A stretch of DNA of 64,000 bases from the NCBI GenBank assembly GCA_934725575.1, contig CAKVCK010000018.1, positions 16,015 through 80,014 on the forward strand, read 5' to 3'. Numbering within the stretch: position 1 is the first letter of the stretch; the number at the start of each line of letters is the position of its first letter. This document shows positions 1-9,921 of the stretch, in pieces. Source of the stretch: an uncultured Bacteroidales bacterium (lineage in GTDB: Bacteria > Bacteroidota > Bacteroidia > Bacteroidales > UBA932). A model generated the notes under the pieces. The model saw only the letters and a list, made by a program, of their open reading frames with translations, did not search any database and was not told where the DNA came from. A program made the position numbers and the translations under genes.

Positions 1-32
1 ATCCCTGAGGCATAGTTCTCTTTTCCACAGGT

Positions 33-563
33 GTGTCCAAAGAATCAGGAATAAATGATAACAATGTAAAGTTCAAGGAAATATATGATAAGTATTTCCA
101 CGAACTTTACTTGTATCTTCATTCTGTGACCGAGGATAGTCAGGAAATCGAGGATATTCTTCAGGATGTCTTCCTGAAACTTCTTCAGGGAGGCCTTGAT
201 ATTTCATCTATCTCCAATGTCCGGGGGTACATTTATTTCTGTGCCCGAAACGCTTTGTACAACCGTTTGAGGGACAAGGCGAACAGAAAACGTATCATTT
301 CGGAGGTTTTCACCGAAGTCTCTATGCAGTCGGACGATCCTGATGTGACAGACACGGAGGCATTGATCAAGTGCGCCAATGATGCAGTGGAGAGACTTCC
401 GGAGAATTGCGGTGAGATTTTTCGTATGGTGAAGATGGAGCATAAGTCGTATCGGCAGACAGCGGAGGCCAAAGGGCTTTCCATCAAGACGATCGAATCG
501 CAGATGGGCATTGCTCTCAGAAAGATCCGTGAATACGTGAAAAAAAATCTTAAATCTTTTTAA
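33..563 (+). CDS. ECF-type RNA polymerase sigma factor (SusC/D locus 1)
   Basis: This 176-residue protein directs RNA polymerase to a small set of promoters, most likely those of the adjoining uptake locus. Region 2 lies at about residues 15-75 with the DILQDVFLKL core-binding helix. Region 4 lies at about residues 118-170 and holds the helix-turn-helix around SYRQTAEAKGLSIKTIESQ. Region 3 is missing, as is usual for ECF factors. GTG at 33 is the only usable start in front of region 2. The FecR-like anti-sigma gene follows within 50 bases and then a SusC with an STN domain. That order is the standard trans-envelope signalling cassette of Bacteroidota, in which the receptor signals through FecR to release the sigma factor. 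Confidence 0.93.
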   Translation: MSKESGINDNNVKFKEIYDKYFHELYLYLHSVTEDSQEIEDILQDVFLKLLQGGLDISSISNVRGYIYFCARNALYNRLRDKANRKRIISEVFTEVSMQSDDPDVTDTEALIKCANDAVERLPENCGEIFRMVKMEHKSYRQTAEAKGLSIKTIESQMGIALRKIREYVKKNLKSF

Positions 564-612
564 GGGTTTTCCGGAATTGAGTGTCTATATTGTGAAAACA
601 CAGATAACAGAT

Positions 613-1608
613 ATGGACAAAATCCCGTATGAGCTGATAGCCAAGTATCTAAGCGGAGAGTGTCTGCCGGAGGAAGAGTGGACGCTTGAGCGATGGTTGG
701 ATGAAGGCTTGGAAAACAGAAAGATTTTTGAGGAATTGTCGCAGGAATGGTCGGCGGTGTCTTCATCCGAGAAATACTCTCGTGTGAAGTCGGGCGTATG
801 GTCTGATTTGGAAAATCAGATATATTCATCGTCACGCCGTGTCCGCGGATCAGGCATATTCCGTCGCATTGCCGGCATCGCGGCGGCTGTAGTGATGGCT
901 TCCGTGCTGACATTTGCTTTCCTGAAGGTGGACAGGACTGAGAAGCTGTACGCTTCGCAGATGATAACGGTTCGTACTATGCCTGGGCAGAAGTCGGAAC
1001 TTGAGCTTCCGGATGGAACCCGTATCTGGCTGAACTCCGAATCAGAGATTGTCTATCCCGCAGATTATAACATTAATAATAGAAATGTCTCTCTTACCCG
1101 TGGAGAGGCATTCTTCGATGTCGCCAAATCCGAGACGAGCAAGTTCATGCTTAATGCCGGGGAGCTTGGCGTCAAGGTCTATGGCACACGGTTCAATGTC
1201 CGGAAATACGATGAAGACCCAGAGGTGGATGTCGCGCTGGAGGAAGGGCATATAGATGTGCTCTCCCCGGAGGGCGGAAGATGGGCCGAGATGTTCCCTG
1301 GACAGAAATTCACTCTGGAGAAGGCTACCGGGGACAAATCATTGGTGAAATGCGACACCGGAATTGAGGGAATATGGCGGATGGGAGAGCTTGTGATTGA
1401 TCAGGCTTCCTTCGACAAGGTTCTCAAATCTATGGAGCGTTGGTACGGGGTCCGGATAACCGTCTCCGGGGAATATGATGCCTCCAGACAATTCTGGATG
1501 ACCATCAAGACCGAATCGCTTCGGGAGATGCTGGATCGGTTGGACAAACTTGTCCCGTTCAGTTATGACATCAACGGCGGGAAAGTCACACTAAAACTTA
1601 GGAACTAG
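613..1608 (+). CDS. FecR-family anti-sigma factor
   Basis: Inner-membrane regulator that should hold the preceding ECF sigma factor and pass on a signal from the SusC receptor. I chose ATG 613 (331 residues, MDKIPYELIAKYL) rather than the upstream TTG at 577, because the sigma-binding helical domain begins there. A single membrane segment is at about residues 86-108 (IFRRIAGIAAAVVMAS). The periplasmic FecR domain covers roughly 115-225 (DGTRIWLNSESEIVYP, RGEAFFDVAK, VYGTRFNV). The C-terminal DUF4974-type domain, which meets the receptor STN domain, covers about 255-330. It lies between its sigma factor and its receptor gene. Confidence 0.93.
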   Translation: MDKIPYELIAKYLSGECLPEEEWTLERWLDEGLENRKIFEELSQEWSAVSSSEKYSRVKSGVWSDLENQIYSSSRRVRGSGIFRRIAGIAAAVVMASVLTFAFLKVDRTEKLYASQMITVRTMPGQKSELELPDGTRIWLNSESEIVYPADYNINNRNVSLTRGEAFFDVAKSETSKFMLNAGELGVKVYGTRFNVRKYDEDPEVDVALEEGHIDVLSPEGGRWAEMFPGQKFTLEKATGDKSLVKCDTGIEGIWRMGELVIDQASFDKVLKSMERWYGVRITVSGEYDASRQFWMTIKTESLREMLDRLDKLVPFSYDINGGKVTLKLRN

Positions 1609-1637
1609 AACTCATTTTTTACATAACTAATAACAGT

Positions 1638-4600
1638 ATGAACAAGAGATTAATGTTTATCTTGAGTTCGTTGCTGTTCAGCCTTGTCACCATTGCCTCC
1701 CACGGGCAAGGGAAGGGCGGTGCGGTCTCACTCGACCTGAAAAACGCGAGTGTCGTGGACTGCATCAGAACAATCGAGCAGCAGACGGACTACACTTTCA
1801 TCTTCGACGATTCTGTCGTTTCCACCGGGACTGTCACGTTCAGTTGCAGCAAGATGCCGCTGGAGGATGTCCTGAGAGGTATTTTCACTCCCCGTGGGGT
1901 TCGCTTCGAACTGACCGGGAAACAGATTCTGCTGAAAAAGGCGGAGAGAAAAGACACGTCGGTGACAATGAAGACCGTCACCGGTGTGGTCAAGGATGAG
2001 TCCGGACAACCTTTGCCTGGAGTCGCCGTTGTGGATCCGCGCACTAATGACGGTGTTTCTTCCGATTTGGACGGAAAATACAGCATAAAGCTTCCGTATG
2101 AGGAGTCTGAGTTGCTGTTTATGTGTCTCGGCTTTGCCGATTTCAGAGTCAAGGTTCCTGCGGACAGGCAGACTTTGGACGTTGTCCTTGGGGCTGACAC
2201 GCAAGCGTTGGAGGAATCGGTTGTCGTCGGCTACACCCCTATGCGTAAAAGCGACTTCACCGGTTCCGTCGCGCAGATCAAGTCCGGGGAATTGTCGCTT
2301 ACATCACCGACTGTAGGGCAGTCTATTGTCGGAAAGGTGGCCGGCGTGGAAGTCCATCAGACAAGCGGCGCTCCGGGACAGGGTGTGCAGATCCGTGTGC
2401 GTGGAGTGAACTCTCTGTCCGCCAGCTCCGAACCGTTGTATGTTATCGACGGCTATCCGGCCTCGGAGGATGTTTACATCAATCCTAACGACATTGAGAG
2501 CATCGATGTCCTGAAGGATGCCGCGTCCGCTGCCATTTATGGCTCCAGAGGTGCTTCCGGTGTCGTCCTGATCACGACCAAGCGTGGCAAGGAGGGTGAC
2601 AGGGCTAAGATCTCATACGATTTCTCTTACGGAATCCAGCAACTTGACAGGAAGGTGAAACTTCTTGACGCTGACCAGTTCCGTGACTTGTACATCGCCG
2701 CCAGGAACAATTCATACCGTCTCCGCGCTACCGCCGCTGGAGTGGAGTGGAGTCCGAATGACGATAACACCGTAAGGGCGGCGAAAGGTTTCTCCCTCTC
2801 GGAAGTGGGCATCCATCCTATGTTCTTTGATTTCACGACTCTTACTCCTGTAAAGCAGCAGTACAATACGGATTGGCAGGATCTGGTGTTCTCAAACGCC
2901 GGAATGATGAGGCACAATGTCTCCGCCACAGGCGGTACCAAGAATGTCAGGTATATGGCCAGCATCGGGTATATGAACCAGGATGGTATCATCTCCCCGT
3001 CAAACCACAAGAGGACAAACGCCAGACTCAATCTGGATGTCAAGTTGACCAAGAGGCTCTCGGCGGAATTTTCATATTCAATGTATGATGCCAAGAACAA
3101 GGTGGTTCAGGCCGAAGGCCGAATGATCAATGACGGCATCATCCAGAGTGCGCTGATGTACCTGCCGAACCTGCCGGCCTATGACGAGAACGGTGATTAT
3201 GCCAGAAGTGCGATGATCAAGATGCGTGACGACTGGGGCATCAACTTCCCGGAAAACCCTCTAGTGATAGCCAACGAATTGGATATCAGTGAGAAAAGTT
3301 CAAGGCACAATCTCAATGTCAATTTCACTTACGAGATCCTTAAGGACCTTAGGTTCCAGGCCCGTCTTGGACAGCAGTGGTACAATTACCGCTATTTCTA
3401 TTATCGTCCGATGAGCATAGGGCGTGACGGTGCTCCAGCCTACAGTTCGGCGCTGTCAGCATACAATGTCGGGAGAACGACGTCCGTGTATGATGTCGAT
3501 AAACTTGGTGAGTTCACTCTGGACTACAAGAAGGACTTCGGCAAGAGCCGCATCAACGCTTTGGCAGGTTACACGATGCAGAAGAAGACCTACGACCGCG
3601 TCGGGGTCGAGGCGAAAGGATTCGCCAATGACAGGATCCACGAGGTCACCGCTCACGGAACAAACGCATCCGACATCTCGCTTTACAGCACGAGGAAGGC
3701 TGCCTGGGCGCTTCTGTCCTATTTCGCTCGTCTTAACTGGTCCTATGACGGAAGGTATGCGCTTACCGGAACGGTCAGGGCTGATGGCTCGTCCCGCTTC
3801 GGAGTTGACAACAGGTACGGATTCTTCCCTTCGGTCTCGGCCGGATGGACTTTGTCCAACGAACCTTTTATGAAGGACAGACTTGACGGTATCGCTTCCA
3901 TCCGGCTGCGCGCCAGCTGGGGAAAGAGCGGCAACAACAACATCGGAAACTATTCCAGCATCGCGTCGATCTCCACCGGAGGTTACGCTTTCGGCAATAC
4001 GGCTGTGTCCGCTACCGCAGAGGGGGCTTTCACTGACACCGCGCTTGGCTGGGAGACTACTACCCAGACCAACATCGGTGTTGATCTCGGATTCCTTGAC
4101 AATAGAATCAATGTGATAGCGAACTATTATAATTCAATATCCTCTGACATCCTGTACAAGGCTCCGATCTCCGTGATCTCCGGTTCCACGTCCACGACAA
4201 CCAATATGAGCGGGGCGAAGATCCGCAACCGAGGTTTTGATGTGCAGGTGGACACAAGGATCCTCACAGGCAAGGTGGACTGGAACTTCAGCGCCAATGT
4301 TTCCGTGAACAGGAACAAGGTTGTGGATATGGGTGGTCTGGACGACATCATATCTGTCACAGAGAGGTCCGTGGGCTCACATATCACCAAGAAAGGCTAC
4401 CCTATAGGCTCGTTCTATGGCTATGAGGCGATCGGCATAATGTCGGAGGCCGACTATGCCAACGCTCTGCTGGACAGGAAGGTGTACGTTGCCAACGGCA
4501 ACAAGTTCCCTGAGGGGTATGTCCTCAAGGGACCGGCTGTGGGATCATATTCATTGGATAATCTTTCCTATGGCAACGTCATCTGGAAGGATCAGAACGG

Positions 4601-5156
4601 AGATGGGGTCATCAACACTGACGACAAGACCATCATCGGAGATGCCTATCCTGATTTCACAGGTGGTTTCTCCACAAACCTCAGCTGGAACGGCTTTGAT
4701 CTTGCGGCAAGCTTCTCATATTCATACGGTGGGGAAGTGATCAACTTCCAGGACTATTACCTTTATAATATGGAAGGATCGTCCAACCAGTACGCCATCG
4801 CGAAGGACCGCTATATCTCCGATGCGGAGCCTGGAAGAAACAATGTCCCTATAGCGACAAGAATATCCACGACAAACGGTTCGCTGAAGCTTTCATCTTA
4901 CTATGTTGAGGACGCTTCATATTTCAGGTGCACGAATGTCACCCTTGGATATTCATTGCCTTCAAAATGGATGGAGAGGATAAAGATCGCATCCTGCCGT
5001 ATTTATTTGAGCGGCGACAATCTGTTCACAATCACTCCTTACCGTGGCTACAATCCGGAGGTGTCCTACAAGAGCAGCAACCTTATGCCCGGATTCGACT
5101 GGGGATGCTATCCTCTGTCCAGAATCTGGTCCGCCGGACTTAATCTGACATTCTAA
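1638..5156 (+). CDS. SusC-type TonB-dependent outer-membrane receptor with STN signalling domain
   Basis: Outer-membrane active transporter, 1172 residues, energised by TonB-ExbBD. A signal peptide ends near HGQ (residue 24). It is followed by an STN domain (about 30-90), which in this family contacts FecR. Next are a carboxypeptidase-regulatory-like domain (about 115-195), the plug (about 200-330, with VVVGYTPMRKSDFTG and SIDVLKDAASAAIYGSRG), and the beta-barrel to the terminal LTF. A terminal phenylalanine is typical of barrel proteins recognised by BAM. It is followed after 11 bases by its SusD partner. The STN domain and the upstream sigma/FecR pair indicate substrate-induced expression. 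Confidence 0.96.
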   Translation: MNKRLMFILSSLLFSLVTIASHGQGKGGAVSLDLKNASVVDCIRTIEQQTDYTFIFDDSVVSTGTVTFSCSKMPLEDVLRGIFTPRGVRFELTGKQILLKKAERKDTSVTMKTVTGVVKDESGQPLPGVAVVDPRTNDGVSSDLDGKYSIKLPYEESELLFMCLGFADFRVKVPADRQTLDVVLGADTQALEESVVVGYTPMRKSDFTGSVAQIKSGELSLTSPTVGQSIVGKVAGVEVHQTSGAPGQGVQIRVRGVNSLSASSEPLYVIDGYPASEDVYINPNDIESIDVLKDAASAAIYGSRGASGVVLITTKRGKEGDRAKISYDFSYGIQQLDRKVKLLDADQFRDLYIAARNNSYRLRATAAGVEWSPNDDNTVRAAKGFSLSEVGIHPMFFDFTTLTPVKQQYNTDWQDLVFSNAGMMRHNVSATGGTKNVRYMASIGYMNQDGIISPSNHKRTNARLNLDVKLTKRLSAEFSYSMYDAKNKVVQAEGRMINDGIIQSALMYLPNLPAYDENGDYARSAMIKMRDDWGINFPENPLVIANELDISEKSSRHNLNVNFTYEILKDLRFQARLGQQWYNYRYFYYRPMSIGRDGAPAYSSALSAYNVGRTTSVYDVDKLGEFTLDYKKDFGKSRINALAGYTMQKKTYDRVGVEAKGFANDRIHEVTAHGTNASDISLYSTRKAAWALLSYFARLNWSYDGRYALTGTVRADGSSRFGVDNRYGFFPSVSAGWTLSNEPFMKDRLDGIASIRLRASWGKSGNNNIGNYSSIASISTGGYAFGNTAVSATAEGAFTDTALGWETTTQTNIGVDLGFLDNRINVIANYYNSISSDILYKAPISVISGSTSTTTNMSGAKIRNRGFDVQVDTRILTGKVDWNFSANVSVNRNKVVDMGGLDDIISVTERSVGSHITKKGYPIGSFYGYEAIGIMSEADYANALLDRKVYVANGNKFPEGYVLKGPAVGSYSLDNLSYGNVIWKDQNGDGVINTDDKTIIGDAYPDFTGGFSTNLSWNGFDLAASFSYSYGGEVINFQDYYLYNMEGSSNQYAIAKDRYISDAEPGRNNVPIATRISTTNGSLKLSSYYVEDASYFRCTNVTLGYSLPSKWMERIKIASCRIYLSGDNLFTITPYRGYNPEVSYKSSNLMPGFDWGCYPLSRIWSAGLNLTF

Positions 5157-5167
5157 AAGATCTCATT

Positions 5168-6625
5168 ATGAAAGCAAGAAATATACTGATAAGCGTCTTT
5201 GCGGCCGCGTCTTTGGTCTCCTGCGACTTTTTGGATGAGTTCGATCCGAACTCTGTCACGACGGGAAATTTCTACAAGACAGAGAGTGACATCCAAACCT
5301 CTGTCAACGGAATATACTCGGCTCTTACCCAAAGCTATTATTTTACTTATAACCACTATTTTACGGATGTCCGCGCCAATGCCACCATCGTCAAGGACGC
5401 AGGTGCCGTGAGTGGAATCCCGTACCAGTTCTACAATTTCACATTGACCGAGGAGAACTCTTACGTTTACAACCGTTACGCTCAGATGTACAAGACTGTC
5501 TCAAGGGCGAACAAGGTTCTTTCACACATTGATGATGTCGTGTGGTCCTCGAAAGACAGCCGGGATGTCTGCGAGGCCGAGGCGAGGTTCCTCAGGGCGC
5601 TGACATATTTCTACCTTGTGACGGAGTGGGGGGATGTCCCTCTTGTGCTGAAGGATCTCACTACCACCTCTGAGGTCAAGGCCAACAATGTCAGGGTTCC
5701 AAAGGCGGATGTCTATAAGGCTATCACAGAGGATCTTGAGGCTGTGGTGTCCGGGCCGATTATTGATTTTCCGTCCGCTTCCGAGTGCGGTAGGGCCAGC
5801 AAGGCGGCCGCTTATGCCTTGTTGGGAAAAGTGTTCCTTCAGCAGGCTTGTGATGAGGATTTCGCCGGCGGGAAGGATGACCTGCTCAAATCAGCGGAGA
5901 CGAACCTTAGGAAGGCTTGGGATCTGAGGAAGTTCAGCAGCCTGACCGATGTGAGATATTCAGACATCTGGTCTCTCAGCACGCAGAAAGGCTGTCCAGA
6001 GAACATATTCCAGATCAATTGCATCCAGGGGAACGAGTCTTTGAGCTCGTCTTGGAATTGGCTGTTCGGTCCAAACAGCACCGGAGTCACATCGAAGAAA
6101 CTTGGTAATATGCAGAACATCACCACTTCAGCCGTGTACGACTCGTTTGAGGATGGGGATGTCCGCAAAGGTTTCCTGCGCAAGTTCGAGACCGCCGGTC
6201 AGACATATTACCATACTATGAAATATGTTGACCTTGATTGCGGCACCGATGGTTTCGGAGGCAACAATTGGGTTGTCCTGCGGTACGCCGATGTCGCGTT
6301 GATGCTTGCCGAGACTTATTATTGGCAGGGCAATGCCGACGAGGCGAAGATGTGGATGAATATGGTCCGCGCGAGGGCTGGCCTTCCGGCGTGGTCCGGA
6401 ACCGACCTCCGCCAAGGAATCTATGATGAGCGTCTGCACGAGTTTATGCAGGAGGGGCTTAGGTGGCAGGATGTCCTCAGGATGTATTCCAGAGAGGAGA
6501 TGATCGCCCACTACAATGCCATCAACAGCAATTTCGGCCTTAAGGATCTGCTGCTTCCTATTCCTTACAATGAGAGGATCCAGAATCCGGACGGCCTTTA
6601 TCAGAACCCGGGCTATGGCAACTAA
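5168..6625 (+). CDS. SusD/RagB-family surface substrate-binding lipoprotein
   Basis: Surface lipoprotein of 485 residues that caps the SusC barrel and binds the imported ligand. The signal peptide ends in the lipobox LVSC with Cys19. The SusD-like N-terminal part (DFLDEFDPNSVTTGNFYKTESD) and the C-terminal RagB/SusD region (VVLRYADVALMLAETYYWQG, then MVRARAGLPAW and DERLHEF) match the family. The helical TPR-like core lies between. Its last 11 bases overlap the start of the next gene in another frame, so the two are probably translationally coupled. The ligand cannot be told from sequence. The downstream enzymes suggest a phosphodiester-containing molecule. Confidence 0.95.
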   Translation: MKARNILISVFAAASLVSCDFLDEFDPNSVTTGNFYKTESDIQTSVNGIYSALTQSYYFTYNHYFTDVRANATIVKDAGAVSGIPYQFYNFTLTEENSYVYNRYAQMYKTVSRANKVLSHIDDVVWSSKDSRDVCEAEARFLRALTYFYLVTEWGDVPLVLKDLTTTSEVKANNVRVPKADVYKAITEDLEAVVSGPIIDFPSASECGRASKAAAYALLGKVFLQQACDEDFAGGKDDLLKSAETNLRKAWDLRKFSSLTDVRYSDIWSLSTQKGCPENIFQINCIQGNESLSSSWNWLFGPNSTGVTSKKLGNMQNITTSAVYDSFEDGDVRKGFLRKFETAGQTYYHTMKYVDLDCGTDGFGGNNWVVLRYADVALMLAETYYWQGNADEAKMWMNMVRARAGLPAWSGTDLRQGIYDERLHEFMQEGLRWQDVLRMYSREEMIAHYNAINSNFGLKDLLLPIPYNERIQNPDGLYQNPGYGN

Positions 6626-8033
6626 TCTGAAATATCTTATCCCGGCGTTGGCCACTGTCATCGCCGGGTGTTCCGGGACTTCAGATGAACCGGAGTCCCC
6701 TGTGTCAGATGGCTATGAGATAGCCTGGACACCCGAATCCCCGCTGAAAGGCGAGACTGTGACCTTCTCTGTCCCTGAGGCGGAGAACGATGTCAGGTCG
6801 ATTCTATGGACATTCGGCGACAATGGCACGAAGAGTGCTGATGGAGCCTCGTCCGTTACACACGTCTATGAATATGCCGGGACCTACAATGTGCAGGCGT
6901 ATCTGACTTTGAAAGCCGGCGGAATGAAGGAGGTTACGGCCAAGGTGTCGGTTTCCGACACTGATGCAGCAATGATCCTCAGCAACATCTTTCCAGCCAG
7001 AATGGAAACGGTGACATTTGGAGTGACATCCGTGCCTGGAATCCAGTCTGTGTCCTGGGATTTCGGTGACGGGCAAACGGAAAAGAATTCGATGTCTCCT
7101 GTTCACCAGTACACAAAGGACGGCAAGTATGAAGTCAACGCCGAGGTCTCATTGTCAGGGGGCAAGGCCATAAGACTTTCACAGTCGGTTTCGGTAGAAG
7201 GGGAGAGCCTCAGCTGGGCCTGCCGGAATTTTACTAAGGGTAAAGTCTGGATTATGGCTCACCGTGGCAATGTCGATGCCGGCTACGAATATGCTCCCAA
7301 CTCTCTCGCCGGTTTCCGGAAATGCGTGGAGTCCGGTTGTGCTGATTTCATCGAGACGGACGCGCAGATAACCAAGGACGGTGTCGTCATCTGTCTGCAC
7401 GACAACTATCTGAGTCGTTTCACGGACTATAGTTCGTACGCCTCGGACAGAGGGTATGTCTCGCAGTTTACTTATGATGAGATCAAGAAGTACCGGATCA
7501 AGACAACTGACGGAAAGGTCTCAGACCAGATTGTGCCTACATTGAAGGACGTTCTGACTGAGTTCAGAGGGAAGGTCTGGTTCGATCTGGACAAGTGCTC
7601 AGACACAGACAAGGACATCGTGATGATCTCCAGGATCTATGATGTCGTGAAGGAGTGCGGATGTCTTGACAGGGTTCAGTTCTATGTCGGCAATTCGGGA
7701 ACTTCCAACGCGAAGTGGCTGACGGAACAGCCGCAGCCCGCAATCATCTCTCCACACGCCAACAACAGCAAGCAGTTGACTGCGATGACTCCTTTTCAGC
7801 CGTTCTATTTCGTCCAGATTTCCACAGCCACATTGCAGAGCGATATCTCGTGGCTCAGGACGGCAGGGGCTGCCGGACTTACAATCACCAACATTCTTGA
7901 TGACAACGGTCAGGCTTTCAAGGAAGGAAACACGACATTGATAGACAAGTTTGTGGGCGCAGGACTGGATATGGTCCAGTGCGATTACCCGGTTGAGATG
8001 GACAAACATCTGAGATCTATTGGAAAACGTTAA
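6615..8033 (+). CDS. PKD-domain lipoprotein with glycerophosphodiester phosphodiesterase domain
   Basis: 472-residue lipoprotein, predicted surface or periplasmic. The open frame extends upstream, but ATG 6615 is chosen because it yields a clean signal peptide ending in IAGC (Cys19). Two PKD-like folds lie at about 35-112 and 120-195, each with the signature WTFGDN or WDFGDG. The C-terminal half is a GDPD-type TIM barrel with HRG at 216-218, an ETD pair at 247-249 and LHD at 261-263, the family's metal and general acid-base positions. Such enzymes hydrolyse glycerophosphodiesters to glycerol-3-phosphate and an alcohol. GDPD-like catalysis is strongly supported. The natural substrate is inferred only. 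It overlaps susD and is followed by another PKD lipoprotein. Confidence 0.88.
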   Translation: MATNLKYLIPALATVIAGCSGTSDEPESPVSDGYEIAWTPESPLKGETVTFSVPEAENDVRSILWTFGDNGTKSADGASSVTHVYEYAGTYNVQAYLTLKAGGMKEVTAKVSVSDTDAAMILSNIFPARMETVTFGVTSVPGIQSVSWDFGDGQTEKNSMSPVHQYTKDGKYEVNAEVSLSGGKAIRLSQSVSVEGESLSWACRNFTKGKVWIMAHRGNVDAGYEYAPNSLAGFRKCVESGCADFIETDAQITKDGVVICLHDNYLSRFTDYSSYASDRGYVSQFTYDEIKKYRIKTTDGKVSDQIVPTLKDVLTEFRGKVWFDLDKCSDTDKDIVMISRIYDVVKECGCLDRVQFYVGNSGTSNAKWLTEQPQPAIISPHANNSKQLTAMTPFQPFYFVQISTATLQSDISWLRTAGAAGLTITNILDDNGQAFKEGNTTLIDKFVGAGLDMVQCDYPVEMDKHLRSIGKR

Positions 8034-8043
8034 TGACAAGATA

Positions 8044-9915
8044 ATGAAAAGCTTAAAATATTTAACAGCGATACTGCTCGGCGCGGTCGCGATGGCCTGC
8101 TCCGAGAAAGAGGAAGGCGAGCCGGTTTATACTTCTGAACTGGATCCTTCGTTCACATACGAAGTCGAGGGTGACATCGTGGCAGGTGAGACATACCTCA
8201 ATTTCAATAACACGACCAAGGTGGAAGGAACTGAGGTCGCGAGATACTTCTGGCATTTCGGATTCTCTGGAGAAGGGAACTGGTCCGAGGATGCCAACCC
8301 TGATCCGGTCCTGTACAAGACTCCGGGTGAATATACGGTCAAACTTACAGTCTGGGGAGCGGACGGCAACAAGGCTACGGCCGAGAATGTCATCAAGGTT
8401 CTCGCGGCGAACGTTCTTCCTGTGGCTGCGTTCTCATATTCACCGCTTTCGGTCAAGGCCGGGGATTCGGTGACATTCACTGATGAATCGAAGGATGAGG
8501 ATGGTGAGGTGATTTCACGGAAATGGCTGTTCCCGGATGGAACGACAGCGGAAGGCGCGCAGGCGTCGTTCACTTTCGCGTCCGCGGGAATATTCAAGGT
8601 CACTCTGACTGTCGTGGATGACAGGGGCGCGGAGTCCTCATTGACAAAGGCTTTGTTCGTCCGTGGAGCGGATGTCAATGACTTTACTGTAAACTGGTCG
8701 GTTCCAGTGGCTTCCGGTTCGGCAAACTGCCCGGCGTCTGTCGTGGCTGTGAGCGGAATGGGAAACATATTCTTTGCCTCCGGTGACGGCAGGATCCTGG
8801 CCCTGGACATTCTTGGAAACAAGGTTTGGGAATATGACGCCGAGGCGAATGACGGCATTTATGCTAAAGGCTATGTGGCATATCCGTCCGTTGATTCCGA
8901 CGGTAAAGTCTATTGGGCGGCCAATGGCGTAGGCGGTCCGGCGACCTCCAAGTCCGTTATGTATTGCTTTGACGGCTCCGACGGGACGACTCCGCTATGG
9001 AAAAACACGACGGCATACGCGCAGGGTGCCAGGCTCTCGTTTATGACTCCAGCCATCACTCCTAACTTTGTCGCTGTCGGCAACCGAGGCACATCAGGAA
9101 GCCTCAAGGCATTTGACAAGAACACCGGTAAGGTTATCGCTACTGTGACCCCGGCCAAGGGAGGTGTCAACTCAGCCGTGGCATTGCTGAAGAACAACAC
9201 CGCCGTTATGTCCTTGAGTGGCAACTATGGCTATGGCCTTATGATCTCAGACCCTGATTTCACTTGGTCCGCAGTGCCTTACGACGCATCATTGACTCCA
9301 GGTAATATTCTGGTGTCCAATCAGAACCAGATCTGTGTTGACGCGGACGGCTGTGTGTATGTCGTTGGAACCGTGAACACCGGAACTTGGAACATCGCTT
9401 GCTTTGACTGCTCCGCTGTTGATCCGAAGACTGTCAAGACCGCTAAATGGACGCAGACTCTAGACGCTGGCTTTAACAGGACCGGAGCGTCGTTGAGCGC
9501 TGACGGGCATACATTATATGTGATCACGGACAAGGCGGCTCCGTACAACCTCTATGCCTTGAATGCCGCTAATGGCTCCGTAAGGTGGTCATATTCACTG
9601 GAATCGCAGAGCCAGAGCGTGCCTGCGGTGGACAATCTCGGCCAGATTCATTTCTGCACCAAGGATGGTGTCTATCACGTCTTGAAGGACGGAGGTACGT
9701 CAGCGTATGTCGTGTATGAGAAGAAGGTCGCAGACAGCATTGACGGTTCGCCGACAATCTCGTCCGTTGACGGAGCGTCTTACTTTGTCGGAAAGGATGT
9801 CGCCGCGGATGCACTCAAGGTCTATTCCATCTCATTCCCGGGAGTTTCAGGACCGGCCGAGTCGGCGTGGGCTCAGTACGGACAGAATCCTGGACATATC
9901 AACTATCAGAAATAA
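8044..9915 (+). CDS. PKD-domain lipoprotein with PQQ-like beta-propeller
   Basis: 623-residue lipoprotein. ATG 8044 gives a signal peptide ending AMAC (Cys19); an upstream in-frame ATG at 8020 is less likely. Two PKD-like domains lie at about 35-120 and 128-215 (FWHFGF; KWLFPDG). The rest, from about residue 220, is an eight-bladed propeller-like region with repeats of the type GDGRILALDILGNKVWEYD, DSDGKVYWAANG and GSVRWSY. These resemble BamB/PQQ-type blades. I see no quinoprotein active site, so binding or scaffolding is more likely than dehydrogenase activity. As the fifth product of this locus it is probably an accessory surface binding protein. Confidence 0.8.
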   Translation: MKSLKYLTAILLGAVAMACSEKEEGEPVYTSELDPSFTYEVEGDIVAGETYLNFNNTTKVEGTEVARYFWHFGFSGEGNWSEDANPDPVLYKTPGEYTVKLTVWGADGNKATAENVIKVLAANVLPVAAFSYSPLSVKAGDSVTFTDESKDEDGEVISRKWLFPDGTTAEGAQASFTFASAGIFKVTLTVVDDRGAESSLTKALFVRGADVNDFTVNWSVPVASGSANCPASVVAVSGMGNIFFASGDGRILALDILGNKVWEYDAEANDGIYAKGYVAYPSVDSDGKVYWAANGVGGPATSKSVMYCFDGSDGTTPLWKNTTAYAQGARLSFMTPAITPNFVAVGNRGTSGSLKAFDKNTGKVIATVTPAKGGVNSAVALLKNNTAVMSLSGNYGYGLMISDPDFTWSAVPYDASLTPGNILVSNQNQICVDADGCVYVVGTVNTGTWNIACFDCSAVDPKTVKTAKWTQTLDAGFNRTGASLSADGHTLYVITDKAAPYNLYALNAANGSVRWSYSLESQSQSVPAVDNLGQIHFCTKDGVYHVLKDGGTSAYVVYEKKVADSIDGSPTISSVDGASYFVGKDVAADALKVYSISFPGVSGPAESAWAQYGQNPGHINYQK

Positions 9916-9921
9916 ACGGTT

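Noticed and set aside
204..913. Several minus-strand frames opposite the first sigma and FecR genes
   Set aside because: Shadows of well-supported plus-strand genes; no signal, domain or promoter supports them.
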